A stretch of 64,000 nt of DNA. It comes from Leptospirales bacterium (GTDB lineage Bacteria; Spirochaetota; Leptospiria; Leptospirales; Leptonemataceae). This document shows, one piece after another, positions 43,823-52,497 of this stretch. The notes beneath the pieces are model-generated. The model did no database searches and had not been told where the DNA came from. It saw only the letters and a list, made by a program, of their open reading frames with translations. The stretch lies in contig JAEUSB010000075.1 in NCBI GenBank assembly GCA_016788865.1, forward strand, positions 1 to 64,000, in the 5' to 3' direction. Every line of letters starts with the position of its first letter. Within the stretch, counting starts at the first letter, position 1. Made by a program: the position numbers and the translations under genes.

Positions 43823-44484
43823 AAACAATTCCCGCAGAAATACGGCAATTCAGAGAAAATTACCAAAAAATCGAGGTTTCACGCGCTTATTCAGGGGCGG
43901 GGCATCTTATTTTTACATCCTCGGTGTGCATCGGTGGAATCGCTGCCTGCATCTACTTCCTTTCTTCGCCCACCTGGCTAGAATTGCTCACGGTCCCAAT
44001 AACATTCTTGTACGCAAACCTGGCTGAGTACTTTGGACACAAGGGACCAATGCACCACAAGAAGAAATATTTTGGATTGATCTTCAAGAGACACACGCTC
44101 CAACACCACACATACTTCACAGACGAGGCCATGGAATGTGAGTCCACACGCGATTTTAAGATGATTTTGTTCCCACCTGTACTGATTGTCTTCTTTTTTG
44201 GTCTCTTTGCTATTCCAGTGGGAATCCTATTGTACTTCACAGTGACGCATAACGTAGGTTACTTGTTTGTCGCTACCGGCCTGGGATACTTTCTCAATTA
44301 TGAATGGCTGCACCTAGTGTACCATCAGCCAGAAGATTCGTGGATATTCAAGCTTCCGTTCACGCGCGCCTTGCGCAGACACCACAAGAAACATCATGAC
44401 AGAACAGTAATGAGCACGTGTAACTTTAACATCACTTACCCAATCTGTGATGTGATCTTTGGAACTCGAGTGAGTGGTGGTTAG
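43819..44484 (+). CDS. Fatty acid hydroxylase/sterol desaturase superfamily protein
   Basis: A 221-residue membrane protein with about four hydrophobic segments and the di-iron histidine clusters of the superfamily: EYFGHKGPMHHKK, KRHTLQHHTYF, YEWLHLVYHQP and RRHHKKHHD. It would oxidise or hydroxylate a lipid tail at the membrane with O2. It overlaps the crotonase gene by four bases, so a lipid-modification pathway controlled by the CBS protein is conceivable. The substrate is unknown. It converges on a lipoprotein gene with 5 bases between the stops. Confidence 0.85.
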   Translation: MKTIPAEIRQFRENYQKIEVSRAYSGAGHLIFTSSVCIGGIAACIYFLSSPTWLELLTVPITFLYANLAEYFGHKGPMHHKKKYFGLIFKRHTLQHHTYFTDEAMECESTRDFKMILFPPVLIVFFFGLFAIPVGILLYFTVTHNVGYLFVATGLGYFLNYEWLHLVYHQPEDSWIFKLPFTRALRRHHKKHHDRTVMSTCNFNITYPICDVIFGTRVSGG

Positions 44485-44489
44485 GTTTC

Positions 44490-44993
44490 TTAGCTACCAA
44501 GCCCTTTTTGTTTTGAGGCATCGATTAGTCGGCGGTAGATTGCTCTAACGGCAGTTGGAGCAGAGGCAGATCCCGGGAAGCTTCCCGTAATCACCTGATG
44601 GGTTGCTCCCTTGTACGTTACTGTAATCTTGTAAGAATAAAATCTCTGTTTCCCAACAACCGCGTCAGGATCCGGATCAGATGCCATGAAGTTTGTTTCC
44701 TCTACCAGTTTTTTGAAACCCTGCACCTCGTCGCCGCTGAGTTCAGCAGAAGTCGTCATAAGATCTTCTTGAGTCCAGCAGGGTGAGCGTAGGGCCTGCT
44801 TGCACTTTCCAGTATCGTTGAAATATGTCCGTGTCATTGTGTTGTCGCGGATGCTAACGCTTTCGTAGAAAGTCTCGCCAGTGTACAGATACTGCACGCC
44901 GAAACTAAAGGAACCGGGCTTATCAGTGTTCTTGGTTGGGCTAGTGCAGGCTAGAGCTGCCAGGAACACCAATGATACGAAACGTGCCATCAT
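44490..44993 (-). CDS. Lipoprotein of unknown function
   Basis: A 167-residue lipoprotein with lipobox LAALAC (Cys16) and a Thr/Ser-rich start to the mature part. Beta-rich segments (SFSFGVQYLYTGETFYESVS, YSYKITVTYKGATHQVITG) and two mature cysteines (GKCKQALRSPCW) suggest a small disulfide-bonded domain. No family is recognised. Two consecutive ATG codons make the start ambiguous by one residue. It lies downstream of the flagellar genes on the same strand but is probably a separate unit. Confidence 0.65.
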   Translation of the reverse strand: MMARFVSLVFLAALACTSPTKNTDKPGSFSFGVQYLYTGETFYESVSIRDNTMTRTYFNDTGKCKQALRSPCWTQEDLMTTSAELSGDEVQGFKKLVEETNFMASDPDPDAVVGKQRFYSYKITVTYKGATHQVITGSFPGSASAPTAVRAIYRRLIDASKQKGLGS

Positions 44994-45037
44994 AGGTACA
45001 TCGTACTACACGGGGCAAGGCCCGGCAAGCATCTCTT

Positions 45038-45373
45038 CTAGTCCGGAAAGAACTTTATTTCTTGAATAAATGAGCCATTGAGACGCAATCCCAGATTAAC
45101 CCCGGCCCGGAGCTTCTGGTCCACTTCATCAAATAACAGGGTACATTCGCGCAGATCTGCGCATTGGTAGTGCAATGCGTGGGGTACGGACTTGAAGGCC
45201 CATGGTCCAGGATGGGTTGTGATAATTGTCAGACGCGGTCCATGCCTGGAATCGACCAGGATGTGCTGAATGAATCGTCGATTCGTCACACGATAGTCAA
45301 GCGAGCTGGAAACCTGGGGTTCTGAAGCAAGCGGCAAAATGAAGAGGAAAAACGCCGGGAATGCTGCCCGCAA
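45038..45373 (-). CDS. Exported protein downstream of csrA
   Basis: A 111-residue product from TTG 45373, preferred because TAGGA lies upstream and the product then begins with a signal peptide, RAAFPAFFLFILPLASE. An earlier TTG at 45421 lies inside csrA. The mature part (LDYRVTNRRFIQHILVDSRH, ending GLRLNGSFIQEIKFFPD) is beta-rich, with one cysteine pair, CADLREC. No family is recognised. It follows csrA within 10 bases and is likely the last gene of the flgK operon. Confidence 0.6.
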   Translation of the reverse strand: MRAAFPAFFLFILPLASEPQVSSSLDYRVTNRRFIQHILVDSRHGPRLTIITTHPGPWAFKSVPHALHYQCADLRECTLLFDEVDQKLRAGVNLGLRLNGSFIQEIKFFPD

Positions 45374-45383
45374 TCCACTCGTC

Positions 45384-45617
45384 CTATTTCTTCTTTTCAA
45401 GCAAATTCTTGAGCTTATCAAGCGATTGAGGATTGCTCTGAACAGCCTTCTTGTTCTGATCTTGAATCTCCTTGAAAATCTCCGCCCGGTGAACAGAAAC
45501 GCTTCGCGGTGCGCGGATTCCCAGCTTGATCTGATCTCCCTTAATGTCTACAACAACGACTTCAATGTCGTCGCCGATCATGATGGATTCGTTGATTCTG
45601 CGCGCCAATACAAGCAT
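45384..45617 (-). CDS. csrA: Carbon storage regulator CsrA
   Basis: A 77-residue RNA-binding dimer subunit: [20 protein letters not shown], then [20 protein letters not shown] and [11 protein letters not shown], all canonical. The C-terminus carries about 17 extra residues rich in Lys and Asn compared with the 61-residue E. coli protein. CsrA represses translation of target messages such as flagellin by binding GGA in leaders. Its start overlaps the fliW stop by one base (TAATG). Confidence 0.96.
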   Translation of the reverse strand: MLVLARRINESIMIGDDIEVVVVDIKGDQIKLGIRAPRSVSVHRAEIFKEIQDQNKKAVQSNPQSLDKLKNLLEKKK

Positions 45618-46069
45618 TAGCTTTCCATCGCCGCAAGAAGCGGAAGGCGAACTGAATGATCTTCGTTCAGTGAAATAGCCTGGCGTGCTTTCTTACTTTT
45701 CTTGTTAATCAGAATGGGCCCCTGCAGGTTCGCTGTCATCTTTTCCGGCTCGTTTTCAGGTATGGTCACAATCAAGAACACAAGCGCATCCCGCACCGAA
45801 TCCAGTCCAATGGGAATCAGGTCCTCTTTTGCAATATCGGGGTCGTAATCCTTTAAAATGAGTTCAGGTTGGATCACAATAAAGGCAAGGTCCGGCTCAG
45901 CCGTGGATTGTAACCATTTGAACGGATTCTCTTCCCCTTCTTCGACGAGGGCAAATTCCGTAAATTCACGGAACCCGTAGAGCCCCTCGGCAAAATCCAG
46001 GATTTGCTCCGACTCGACCGAGACCTGACCGAGAGCTTTAGTTTGCAGAGTGCGCGTAGTTTTTGTCAT
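45617..46069 (-). CDS. fliW: Flagellar assembly factor FliW
   Basis: A 150-residue protein that binds flagellin and antagonises CsrA, forming the partner switch controlling flagellin synthesis. Motifs are [40 protein letters not shown] and [19 protein letters not shown]. It lies 13 bases after flgL and directly before csrA, the arrangement common in spirochaetes and Gram-positives. Confidence 0.95.
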   Translation of the reverse strand: MTKTTRTLQTKALGQVSVESEQILDFAEGLYGFREFTEFALVEEGEENPFKWLQSTAEPDLAFIVIQPELILKDYDPDIAKEDLIPIGLDSVRDALVFLIVTIPENEPEKMTANLQGPILINKKSKKARQAISLNEDHSVRLPLLAAMES

Positions 46070-46082
46070 TCAAAGTTCCTGT

Positions 46083-47351
46083 TTATCTAATGAAATCCAT
46101 GAGCGTAGGCTTCATAATTCTTGCGCCAACGTTGAGCGCGTAGTTATGCACAGCCTCCAGATACTTCAAGTTTACAATGGCCTCAGGCATATCCACGCCT
46201 TCACTCTTGGCCAGCAGTTCTTTCATGTAGACCTGATCCCACGTTACCCGCTTTTGATGCTCGTCCATTCGATTCTGCCTCGCGCCCACTTCCGCGCGAT
46301 AGCGAAGAATATTATTGAGGGATTCATCTAGATTCCCCAGATCCCGACCTGAAATTTCAAGCTGGTCACCGGCAACCATGTCGTTTCTAAGCTTGATGAG
46401 GGTATCAAATACGCTCAATCCGGACTGGCGGGCTGTCTCGGCATAGTTGTTCGGTGGATCCGACTTCTCCGGATTGATCAGACCAATGTCACGAAGGACA
46501 GTTCCGCCGTCCACGTCCTCCAACCAGATCTGATGTGGATTCGTGGTGTGCAGCGAAATGAAGTCCTGTCCTATCTTGGCGGCCTTCAGCTCAACATTGG
46601 CGTGATTGATTTTATCGAGAATGTCATCGATTGTGTCCCCGGCGGCCACACGCACCGTCTGCCCATCGATCTTGAATACCTGGTCCGTTGAGGCACGATA
46701 ACCGGAGTTATCGACCGAACCCGTAAGCGTCATGTTAGTTCCCCAGAACACCTTGTTACCTGGCAGATTCACATCAACGTACTGGCTTCGCTCAACTTCT
46801 CTAAGCTGCTGTCCAATATTCCCGCGGTATTCAACACCCACGATCATGTTCTCCAGCTCGATTCCTTTGCCGCCCCGAATATTCGAAATGATTGGTTCAA
46901 ATGGTAAGCGCTCGACAACGTCTCCACCGAACATGGGCCTGCCCACTGCGTCGCGACCGTTTGCAATTTCTATGAGCGATCTGAGATGCTGATCAATTTC
47001 CTTGGCCATTGCATTCTTTAGCTCGAATGCGTTGTCACCCTGATAGATTCCATTTGACGCTTGCACAGCCAGAACGCGCACACGCTGAAAGATTGATCCT
47101 ACACGGTCGAGCTCACCGTCCATTAACATCAGTCTGGAGTAACCGTCGTCAATGTTGTTCTCAAATTGTTCGAGCTCCTCGACACGAGTCCGGAAGAACA
47201 TTTGATTTGTGGCCGCCGCAGGGTCATCGGAAGGTTTGCGGATTCGCTGACCCGTTGCGAGTTGATTTTCCACTTTGTCCATCTCGTACTGGTGGCGAGA
47301 AATATTCCCCACCAGGTTCGAGTTCTTCATTATATCTGTAATCCGCATCAT
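46083..47351 (-). CDS. flgL: Flagellar hook-associated protein FlgL (HAP3)
   Basis: A 422-residue hook-filament junction protein. The N-terminus MRITDIMKNSNLVGNISRHQ and QLATGQRIRKPSDDPAAATN are the flagellin-like helical half, and the C-terminal coil ends VVNLKYLEAVHNYAL-like (IVNLKYLEAVHNYALNVGAR). The middle is variable. Exported by the flagellar type III system and assembled in the periplasmic flagellum if this is a spirochaete. It lies 26 bases downstream of flgK. Two ATG codons in a row start it. Confidence 0.94.
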   Translation of the reverse strand: MMRITDIMKNSNLVGNISRHQYEMDKVENQLATGQRIRKPSDDPAAATNQMFFRTRVEELEQFENNIDDGYSRLMLMDGELDRVGSIFQRVRVLAVQASNGIYQGDNAFELKNAMAKEIDQHLRSLIEIANGRDAVGRPMFGGDVVERLPFEPIISNIRGGKGIELENMIVGVEYRGNIGQQLREVERSQYVDVNLPGNKVFWGTNMTLTGSVDNSGYRASTDQVFKIDGQTVRVAAGDTIDDILDKINHANVELKAAKIGQDFISLHTTNPHQIWLEDVDGGTVLRDIGLINPEKSDPPNNYAETARQSGLSVFDTLIKLRNDMVAGDQLEISGRDLGNLDESLNNILRYRAEVGARQNRMDEHQKRVTWDQVYMKELLAKSEGVDMPEAIVNLKYLEAVHNYALNVGARIMKPTLMDFIR

Positions 47352-47377
47352 ATGGTTACCCTACTTCCTCTACCTGT

Positions 47378-49312
47378 TCAAGCACCAAGCTTCAACAGGG
47401 TTTCTACCATTTCGTTCATTGTATTGATGATCTTTGCCGAGGCATTGTAGCTCTGTTGGAACTGCACCATGTTCGACATTTCTTCGTCCATGTTCACACC
47501 CATCACGCTCTGTCTGAAGTTATTCAGTTGGGCTAGATTCTCTTTTTGACGCAAGGCCGCATCTTCTGCTGTCCTTGACTGGGTGCCCAGCTGTGAGATC
47601 AGCTCATTGTAGAAGTTCTCAGCGTTCTCCTGATGGCCAAACATCTTCTTGTCCTGCTTGAGGCCGGCCGCAATCAAGAGCGCATTCGAACCGTCCGCCG
47701 CACCGTTTGGAGTGTTGTAATCTCCTGTGCCGCCTGCGTCGCGCCCCCGACCCGCCGCAATCATAGATGGATCTTTGACCACGTCAGCGGAAAGTTTCAA
47801 TTGGGCCGCAGGATGACGGCCCGGAGTGAACGCCAGATCCTGAATTGGCGCGCGCAGCTTTTGAACCTCATTGATTCTCCGGAAATCAAATGCACCGGCT
47901 TCACCGGAATTGGCAAGAATTCCCGTATATCCGACCAGAAGCTCACCAGAATCTTCGATGTGACGAATCATGAAGTTTGTTCGACGATCATCAGATGCAC
48001 GCGTTGCTTTGAGAGCGAGCTGATTGTCGTGCGTCATGTAAGCAACAACGCCAGCTTCATTGTCGTTGATGCGCTTGATAATCTCGGTTAGAGTTTGGTC
48101 GCGACGATAGTCGATGCGAATTGGCGTATTGCCCTCGTCGTTTCGAAACAGAGTGATAGTTCCATCGACCCCGATTTTCTTGGAGGGATCCACGGAATTG
48201 GTTCCGGATACACGGAATAGTGCTGTTACTTCCGCTGTCCCGTCGCCGTCCAGATCCGCATTTGCTCGAGCATTCTGCAACGCATAGTTGCCGTCCTGAC
48301 CGGGGCTGAGATTCTTGAGCGAAAAGAAGTCTCGATTGGTAGAACCATTAAGGCCAAAACCATCTCTGTGGATTTCGTTGACGATGTCGGCAAGGTTTAC
48401 AGCGAACAAATCCATTTGATCCAGACGGTCGGGAATCTCTTTGTCGCGCATAGCCAGCAAGCCATACAAATGGCCGCCGCCAAGGATCACATCCTTATCA
48501 TTGTGATCCCAGACAACCTTTGCATACCCATCGTTGGCAGGATCAACGTCGGCACGCAGTTTACGATGGATCTGACCCTGAACGAGTGCTTGCTCGCCTA
48601 TGAATACGAAAACTTCATCGCGATCTCCGCGCCCTACTTTGATGTTCGCAATCCCGGACATCTGTTCGATGACTGCATCACGCTTATCGCGAAGGTCGTT
48701 TGGCTCATCGCCCAGAGCTTCCAGTTTTAGAATCTTCTCGTTCAGGTCCCGAACCTGGCCGGCAAGCGAGTTCAGCATGTTCACATCTGCAATGACTTCA
48801 TTGTTTGCACGAGTGCGAAGCTGAGACAGTTTATCGTGAATGTCGTTCACGCGTGTGACGAGCGCGTTTCCACGTTCTAGCACGACCGAACGGTGCGCGG
48901 CATCGGAGGAATAATTAGCAAGATCTTGCCACGACGCCCAGAACTTATCTGTAAGGGAGCGCAGCGTGTTGTCGGAAGGCTCGGCAAAGATTGTTTCCAT
49001 CTGACCCAGGTAGGTTTGCGAAGCTTCCCAGAAGTTCTTGGAGTTGGTGGCGTCTACGATTTGATCATCATAGAAAGCATCACGTACTCGCTCAATACGC
49101 GCCACGTTCACTCCCTGACCAATTTGGCCGGGTACGGCTGCGCGGTTCAAAGACGGCTCGTAAAGCGCGTCGGCTGCTTCCAGGTTTACACGTTGACGCG
49201 CGTAACCTTTGTTATCGGCGTTGGCGATGTTGTGCCCGGTAGTGCTCAATGCTGCTTGGTGCGCGTTCAGCCCACGCTTTCCAATTTCCAATCCACCGAA
49301 TGTTGAACCCAT
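47378..49312 (-). CDS. flgK: Flagellar hook-associated protein FlgK (HAP1)
   Basis: A 644-residue hook-filament junction protein, typical length. N-terminal [20 protein letters not shown] and [20 protein letters not shown] match the flagellar rod/hook family start. The C-terminal helix [24 protein letters not shown] ([20 protein letters not shown]) with [19 protein letters not shown] closes it. GGGAG lies 6 bases before the ATG. A weak sigma-28-like GCCGACAG occurs about 70 bases upstream, but its -35 is poor. It leads flgL-fliW-csrA. Confidence 0.95.
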   Translation of the reverse strand: MGSTFGGLEIGKRGLNAHQAALSTTGHNIANADNKGYARQRVNLEAADALYEPSLNRAAVPGQIGQGVNVARIERVRDAFYDDQIVDATNSKNFWEASQTYLGQMETIFAEPSDNTLRSLTDKFWASWQDLANYSSDAAHRSVVLERGNALVTRVNDIHDKLSQLRTRANNEVIADVNMLNSLAGQVRDLNEKILKLEALGDEPNDLRDKRDAVIEQMSGIANIKVGRGDRDEVFVFIGEQALVQGQIHRKLRADVDPANDGYAKVVWDHNDKDVILGGGHLYGLLAMRDKEIPDRLDQMDLFAVNLADIVNEIHRDGFGLNGSTNRDFFSLKNLSPGQDGNYALQNARANADLDGDGTAEVTALFRVSGTNSVDPSKKIGVDGTITLFRNDEGNTPIRIDYRRDQTLTEIIKRINDNEAGVVAYMTHDNQLALKATRASDDRRTNFMIRHIEDSGELLVGYTGILANSGEAGAFDFRRINEVQKLRAPIQDLAFTPGRHPAAQLKLSADVVKDPSMIAAGRGRDAGGTGDYNTPNGAADGSNALLIAAGLKQDKKMFGHQENAENFYNELISQLGTQSRTAEDAALRQKENLAQLNNFRQSVMGVNMDEEMSNMVQFQQSYNASAKIINTMNEMVETLLKLGA

Positions 49313-49408
49313 ATCGTCTCCCCGACCGTATCTGCAGCTTGCAGAATGCGGGCGTTTCGCTCTCTTCGGTTCTGTCGGCTTTCCGGGCTAAAAAATAAGA
49401 AAAAAAGG

Positions 49409-49609
49409 TCAGTGTGGCCGGATGTGCAACTTACGCAGCGCCTCAAACAGAGTTGAGCAGAGCTCCATGTACTGGATCTTAGACATGCTCAAACTTACAT
49501 CGCCGTTGGTTACGATCAACTGGCCAGATCCTGTTTCCTGAACAGAGCAATGTTCACTTCTAAAGAGCATCCGGAACTGGCTGCTTTCAACATTCCTGTG
49601 ATCGGGCAT
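49409..49609 (-). CDS. Small protein of unknown function, distal member of a tandem pair
   Basis: A 66-residue protein with GAGGAAAG before its ATG. The core CSVQETGSGQLIVTNGDVSL followed by SKIQYMELCSTLFEAL has the same strand-strand-strand-helix order as the gene just upstream, and I read the two as diverged paralogues. It resembles small domains in which a conserved C..C/H pattern is followed by an LT..EF helix, but it has lost most of the metal-like residues. Nine bases separate it from its neighbour. Function is unknown. Confidence 0.65.
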   Translation of the reverse strand: MPDHRNVESSQFRMLFRSEHCSVQETGSGQLIVTNGDVSLSMSKIQYMELCSTLFEALRKLHIRPH

Positions 49610-49618
49610 AGACTTTCC

Positions 49619-49816
49619 TCAGTTTGTGTATTCCGGAGTCAAAATGGCCGTACCGGCCAAAAGCATGGAGTCTCGCGCCGCCCGAAATTCTGTCTCTGTC
49701 AGCTTCACAGCAACGTTCTTTAATCGCAGGTGGTAGATGCCGCAATCGCAGCGGTAGACCGCGCAAGCGCCCCCATGCGCTAGAATCTCCAGCTTGTGCC
49801 CGTGCGTTTCTTCCAT
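49619..49816 (-). CDS. Small Cys/His protein of unknown function, DUF6686-like
   Basis: A 65-residue protein from ATG 49816, which has AGGAG 7 bases upstream. An in-frame extension to 49864 is not adopted. GGACAVYRCDCGIYHLRLKN carries three cysteines and a histidine that could bind metal or haem iron, followed by VAVKLTETEFRAARDSMLL. From memory this resembles a small Bacteroidota-type domain family (DUF6686). A copy of the island's palindromic operator lies 55 bases upstream of the start, so it is probably iron- or haem-regulated with its paralogue. Confidence 0.65.
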   Translation of the reverse strand: MEETHGHKLEILAHGGACAVYRCDCGIYHLRLKNVAVKLTETEFRAARDSMLLAGTAILTPEYTN

Positions 49817-49870
49817 ATTTAGAACTCCTGATGGAAGACTGAACCCGAGAGCATGCGCCGTCAATCAAAC

Positions 49871-49887
49871 CTGAGTCTCAATCTCAA
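49871..49887. promoter_or_regulatory. Palindromic operator of the haem island (site d)
   Basis: Reads TTGAGATTGAGACTCAG on the minus strand, two mismatches from the island consensus TTGAGATTGAGTCTCAA. It lies between the divergent small-protein pair and the peroxiredoxin gene, nearer the former. Confidence 0.6.
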
Positions 49888-49922
49888 ATATCGCTTGCCG
49901 GATCGGCGCTCCTCTTGATATA

Positions 49923-49937
49923 TTATAACTATTCTAA
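49923..49937. promoter_or_regulatory. PerR-box-like palindrome before the peroxiredoxin gene
   Basis: TTATAACTATTCTAA matches the Bacillus PerR consensus TTATAATNATTATAA at 12 of 14 defined positions and ends 17 bases before the peroxiredoxin ATG. PerR is known in Leptospira, but no perR gene is in this window. Confidence 0.55.
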
Positions 49938-49954
49938 ACTCAGAGGTACTCCAT

Positions 49955-50539
49955 ATGCTACAAATCGGCCAGAGGGCTCCAGATTTTCAGGTGGAGGCCT
50001 TAGTCAACGGCCAGTTCAAGAAGATTCGGCTTACGGACTTTCGTGGATCGTACGTAGTTCTTTTCTTCTACCCGCTTGACTTTACTTTCGTTTGCCCGAC
50101 GGAGATCATTGCGTTCTCCGATGCGGAACCTGAATTCAAAAAGCGGAACGCTCAGGTTCTGGGTGTGAGTGTTGATAGTGTGTATTCACATCTGGCCTGG
50201 ACCAACCTCCCGCGGAATGAAGGGGGAATCGGAAAGATTGCTTATCCATTGCTTGCCGACATCACCAAGTCGATGGCGGAGTCGTATAACGTTCTTCTGA
50301 AAGACGAAGGCGTGGCTTTACGCGGCCTGTTCATTATTGATCCCGAAGGAAATCTACGCGTTCAAGTCGTGCACGATAACGCAATCGGAAGAAGCACCGA
50401 CGAAGCGTTACGACTGCTCGACGCCCTGGAGTTCAATCGGGAGCATGGCGAGGTATGTCCTGCAAACTGGAAAAAGGGTGATAGGACCATGAAAGCAGAC
50501 CCGGAGAAATCAAGGGATTTTTTCCGGGCTGCTTCCTGA
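49955..50539 (+). CDS. Typical 2-Cys peroxiredoxin (AhpC/Prx family)
   Basis: A 194-residue peroxidase. Peroxidatic Cys47 lies in FYPLDFTFVCPTE and resolving Cys168 in EHGEVCPANW. The length and the C-terminal extension (MKADPEKSRDFFRAAS) fit AhpC/Prx1-type enzymes that form decamers. It reduces H2O2 and organic peroxides. A PerR-box-like palindrome directly before the gene suggests peroxide control, and its place beside haem uptake genes makes sense because haem promotes peroxide stress. No ahpF-like reductase is adjacent. Confidence 0.94.
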   Translation: MLQIGQRAPDFQVEALVNGQFKKIRLTDFRGSYVVLFFYPLDFTFVCPTEIIAFSDAEPEFKKRNAQVLGVSVDSVYSHLAWTNLPRNEGGIGKIAYPLLADITKSMAESYNVLLKDEGVALRGLFIIDPEGNLRVQVVHDNAIGRSTDEALRLLDALEFNREHGEVCPANWKKGDRTMKADPEKSRDFFRAAS

Positions 50540-50546
50540 AGACGTA

Positions 50547-50572
50547 CTCCGGACGTTATGCGACGTCCGGAG
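50547..50572. terminator. Bidirectional terminator hairpin
   Basis: CTCCGGACGT (50547-50556) and ACGTCCGGAG (50563-50572) form a perfect 10-bp stem with a 6-base loop between the convergent peroxiredoxin and hmuV/hmuS genes. No T-run follows. Confidence 0.65.
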
Positions 50573-50601
50573 CCACCGGAACGCAAGCCGGGCTCTACGG
50601 A

Positions 50602-52497
50602 TCAGGCCGCAGACCCCGCTGTGGCAAATCCGAGAGCCAGCGCTCTCCAGGCGGCGTTTTCCGCGATGCCGGGTTTACGCCTTCCAAAGAACTGCACAAT
50701 CATTGTGCCCTTTGAATCAAAGAGCTCCACTGCAGTTACATTGCCGTCCACAGTTGGCTTGGTCACGACCCACGCCTCTGAAACCAGGTCTTTGCGGAGG
50801 TGCAGATTGAAATCAGGATCAAGCACATTCAGCCAGGGGCCCATCACCTGGATATTGGCAACCTTGCCGGTGTGAATTTGAATCATTCCGGGATTTCCCA
50901 CGAACACCATGATCTCCATTCCAGCCCCGGATGCACTTGAGAGGAGATCGCGCGTGGCCGAAGGCTCAAATTTATGCGAAAACTTCCCGTCTGCCAGACG
51001 AAGGGCCTGAGTTCGCGTTACCCTGTGTTTCTTCAGCAGGCCAAAGAAGTCGTGAGTATCTTTTAGCATTCTCCAACCGTCAAGGAACTCTGAGGCGTTC
51101 ACGTTAGGATTCTCTGGCTCAATTTCCTGCGCGGGAGGGATTGGTAAGTCAAAATCAAACCCCTGATCAATTGCTCGGAACTTTTCAATGAAATTCTCGA
51201 ACGCAGTGGCATGGCTGTCGGGTGTTTCATATATCTTGTGAATGGCTGTTCCGTGCCTATCAAAGAACTGAATGCTATGTCTAACGCCGGTCTTCATAGT
51301 TTCTTTCAAACCAAAGGCGAAATGCCAGGAACCTAAGAACACTCGCAAATCTATATCATCGCCCAGGACAACACCCATGGTTCCATTGATTGAAGCGGGA
51401 CTATAGACACCCTTCCTCTCATGCACGCATGATTCGTTTCGCGTCAATGCCATGACCTTTCCAAAGCCCGGGAACGATTGAAACATTTCACTCCATTCAC
51501 CGGACCTCAGCAGTACTGCCTCTTCACCCAATCCCGTGGCTACAAGTGTGGCCTCTGCAGTCTCCAATTCCCTTGCTGCATCACGAATTCGCACATGCGG
51601 ATTCTCGCTCTTCTTTGCCTTCCACGCGGCAGAAAGCTCAAGCCTTCTCCGGTTCTGGTTTTCCATTGTATGCCTCGTTTGGTTTTGTAGATTTCCCGAT
51701 ACGTTTTGATGATTCAATTGGGGTACATAGTACAATTCGCCACTTGCAGAGTCGCGAACGCCAAGCATGCTGAGGTCGTAAATCTCTTCCAGGAGAGCAG
51801 GCTGCACAATTTCGGGTCCTCCCGCAGTGTGAATCCTCCCTTCAGCCAGAAAAGCAATCCGGTCTGCATAGCGAACAGCAAGGTTAACGTCGTGCAATAT
51901 GACCAGAACACCGCAACCGTTATGCGCCATTTCACGAACAGTTTCCAGTATTTTCACCTGATGGTACAGATCGAGTGCTGAAACGGGCTCATCCAGCAGC
52001 AAATAGGTAGAGGTCGGATTATTTGCCGCCGGCTCGATTTGGGCAAGGACACGTGCGAGGTGCACCCGTTGTTTTTCGCCGCCCGAAAGTTTCTGATAAA
52101 CCATCGAGCGCTTGTCCTGGATTCCACAGAGCCTGAGCGCTTTGTCAACAATTCGGCTCTCAACCTCGTCCGTGTCCGTCTTATGCGGGACACGTCCAAG
52201 CCGGACGATCTCCTCAACGGAAAACGGAAATTGAAGACTGGCTTCCTGAAGCAGAACACCCCGCCGTCGCGCCAGGTCATTGGCTCCGAGCTTGTGCACT
52301 GGCCGTCCATCAAGCAAGACACTCCCTGCGTCCGGTTTCAAGTCGCCAGCCAGAACCGAGAGCAAGGTCGATTTCCCTGCCCCGTTTCGCCCCAGAACCA
52401 CAGCCAGTTCTCCAGGGTTAATCGCCAGACTTGCTTCCCGGAGAATGGTGCGATTCCCGCGTCGAACCGTTACGTTTTCAGCCCGGAGACACATCAT
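50602..52497 (-). CDS. hmuV-hmuS: Haem ABC ATPase HmuV fused to haem-handling protein HmuS
   Basis: A single 631-residue frame. Residues 1-250 are the ABC ATPase: Walker A GRNGAGKST (36-44), LSGGEKQRVHLARVLA (137-152), Walker B LLLDEP (166-171), and H-loop His202 in ILHDVN. Residues 280-625 are a HemS/HmuS-type protein: VMALTRNESCVHERKGVY, WHFAFGLKE, GWRMLKDTHDFFGLLKKH, GPWLNVLDPDFNLHLRKDLV and AVELFDSKGTMIVQFFGR. Normally these are separate genes. Met278 (position 51666) has GAGG seven bases before it and could be an internal start for free HmuS. The gene overlaps hmuU by one base. It should power haem import and receive the haem on the cytoplasmic side. Confidence 0.92.
   Translation of the reverse strand: MMCLRAENVTVRRGNRTILREASLAINPGELAVVLGRNGAGKSTLLSVLAGDLKPDAGSVLLDGRPVHKLGANDLARRRGVLLQEASLQFPFSVEEIVRLGRVPHKTDTDEVESRIVDKALRLCGIQDKRSMVYQKLSGGEKQRVHLARVLAQIEPAANNPTSTYLLLDEPVSALDLYHQVKILETVREMAHNGCGVLVILHDVNLAVRYADRIAFLAEGRIHTAGGPEIVQPALLEEIYDLSMLGVRDSASGELYYVPQLNHQNVSGNLQNQTRHTMENQNRRRLELSAAWKAKKSENPHVRIRDAARELETAEATLVATGLGEEAVLLRSGEWSEMFQSFPGFGKVMALTRNESCVHERKGVYSPASINGTMGVVLGDDIDLRVFLGSWHFAFGLKETMKTGVRHSIQFFDRHGTAIHKIYETPDSHATAFENFIEKFRAIDQGFDFDLPIPPAQEIEPENPNVNASEFLDGWRMLKDTHDFFGLLKKHRVTRTQALRLADGKFSHKFEPSATRDLLSSASGAGMEIMVFVGNPGMIQIHTGKVANIQVMGPWLNVLDPDFNLHLRKDLVSEAWVVTKPTVDGNVTAVELFDSKGTMIVQFFGRRKPGIAENAAWRALALGFATAGSAA

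Noticed and set aside
49313..49408. Sigma-28 promoter for flgK
   Set aside because: A GCCGACAG element exists, but the -35 at proper spacing reads TTAT and the region is dominated by T-runs.
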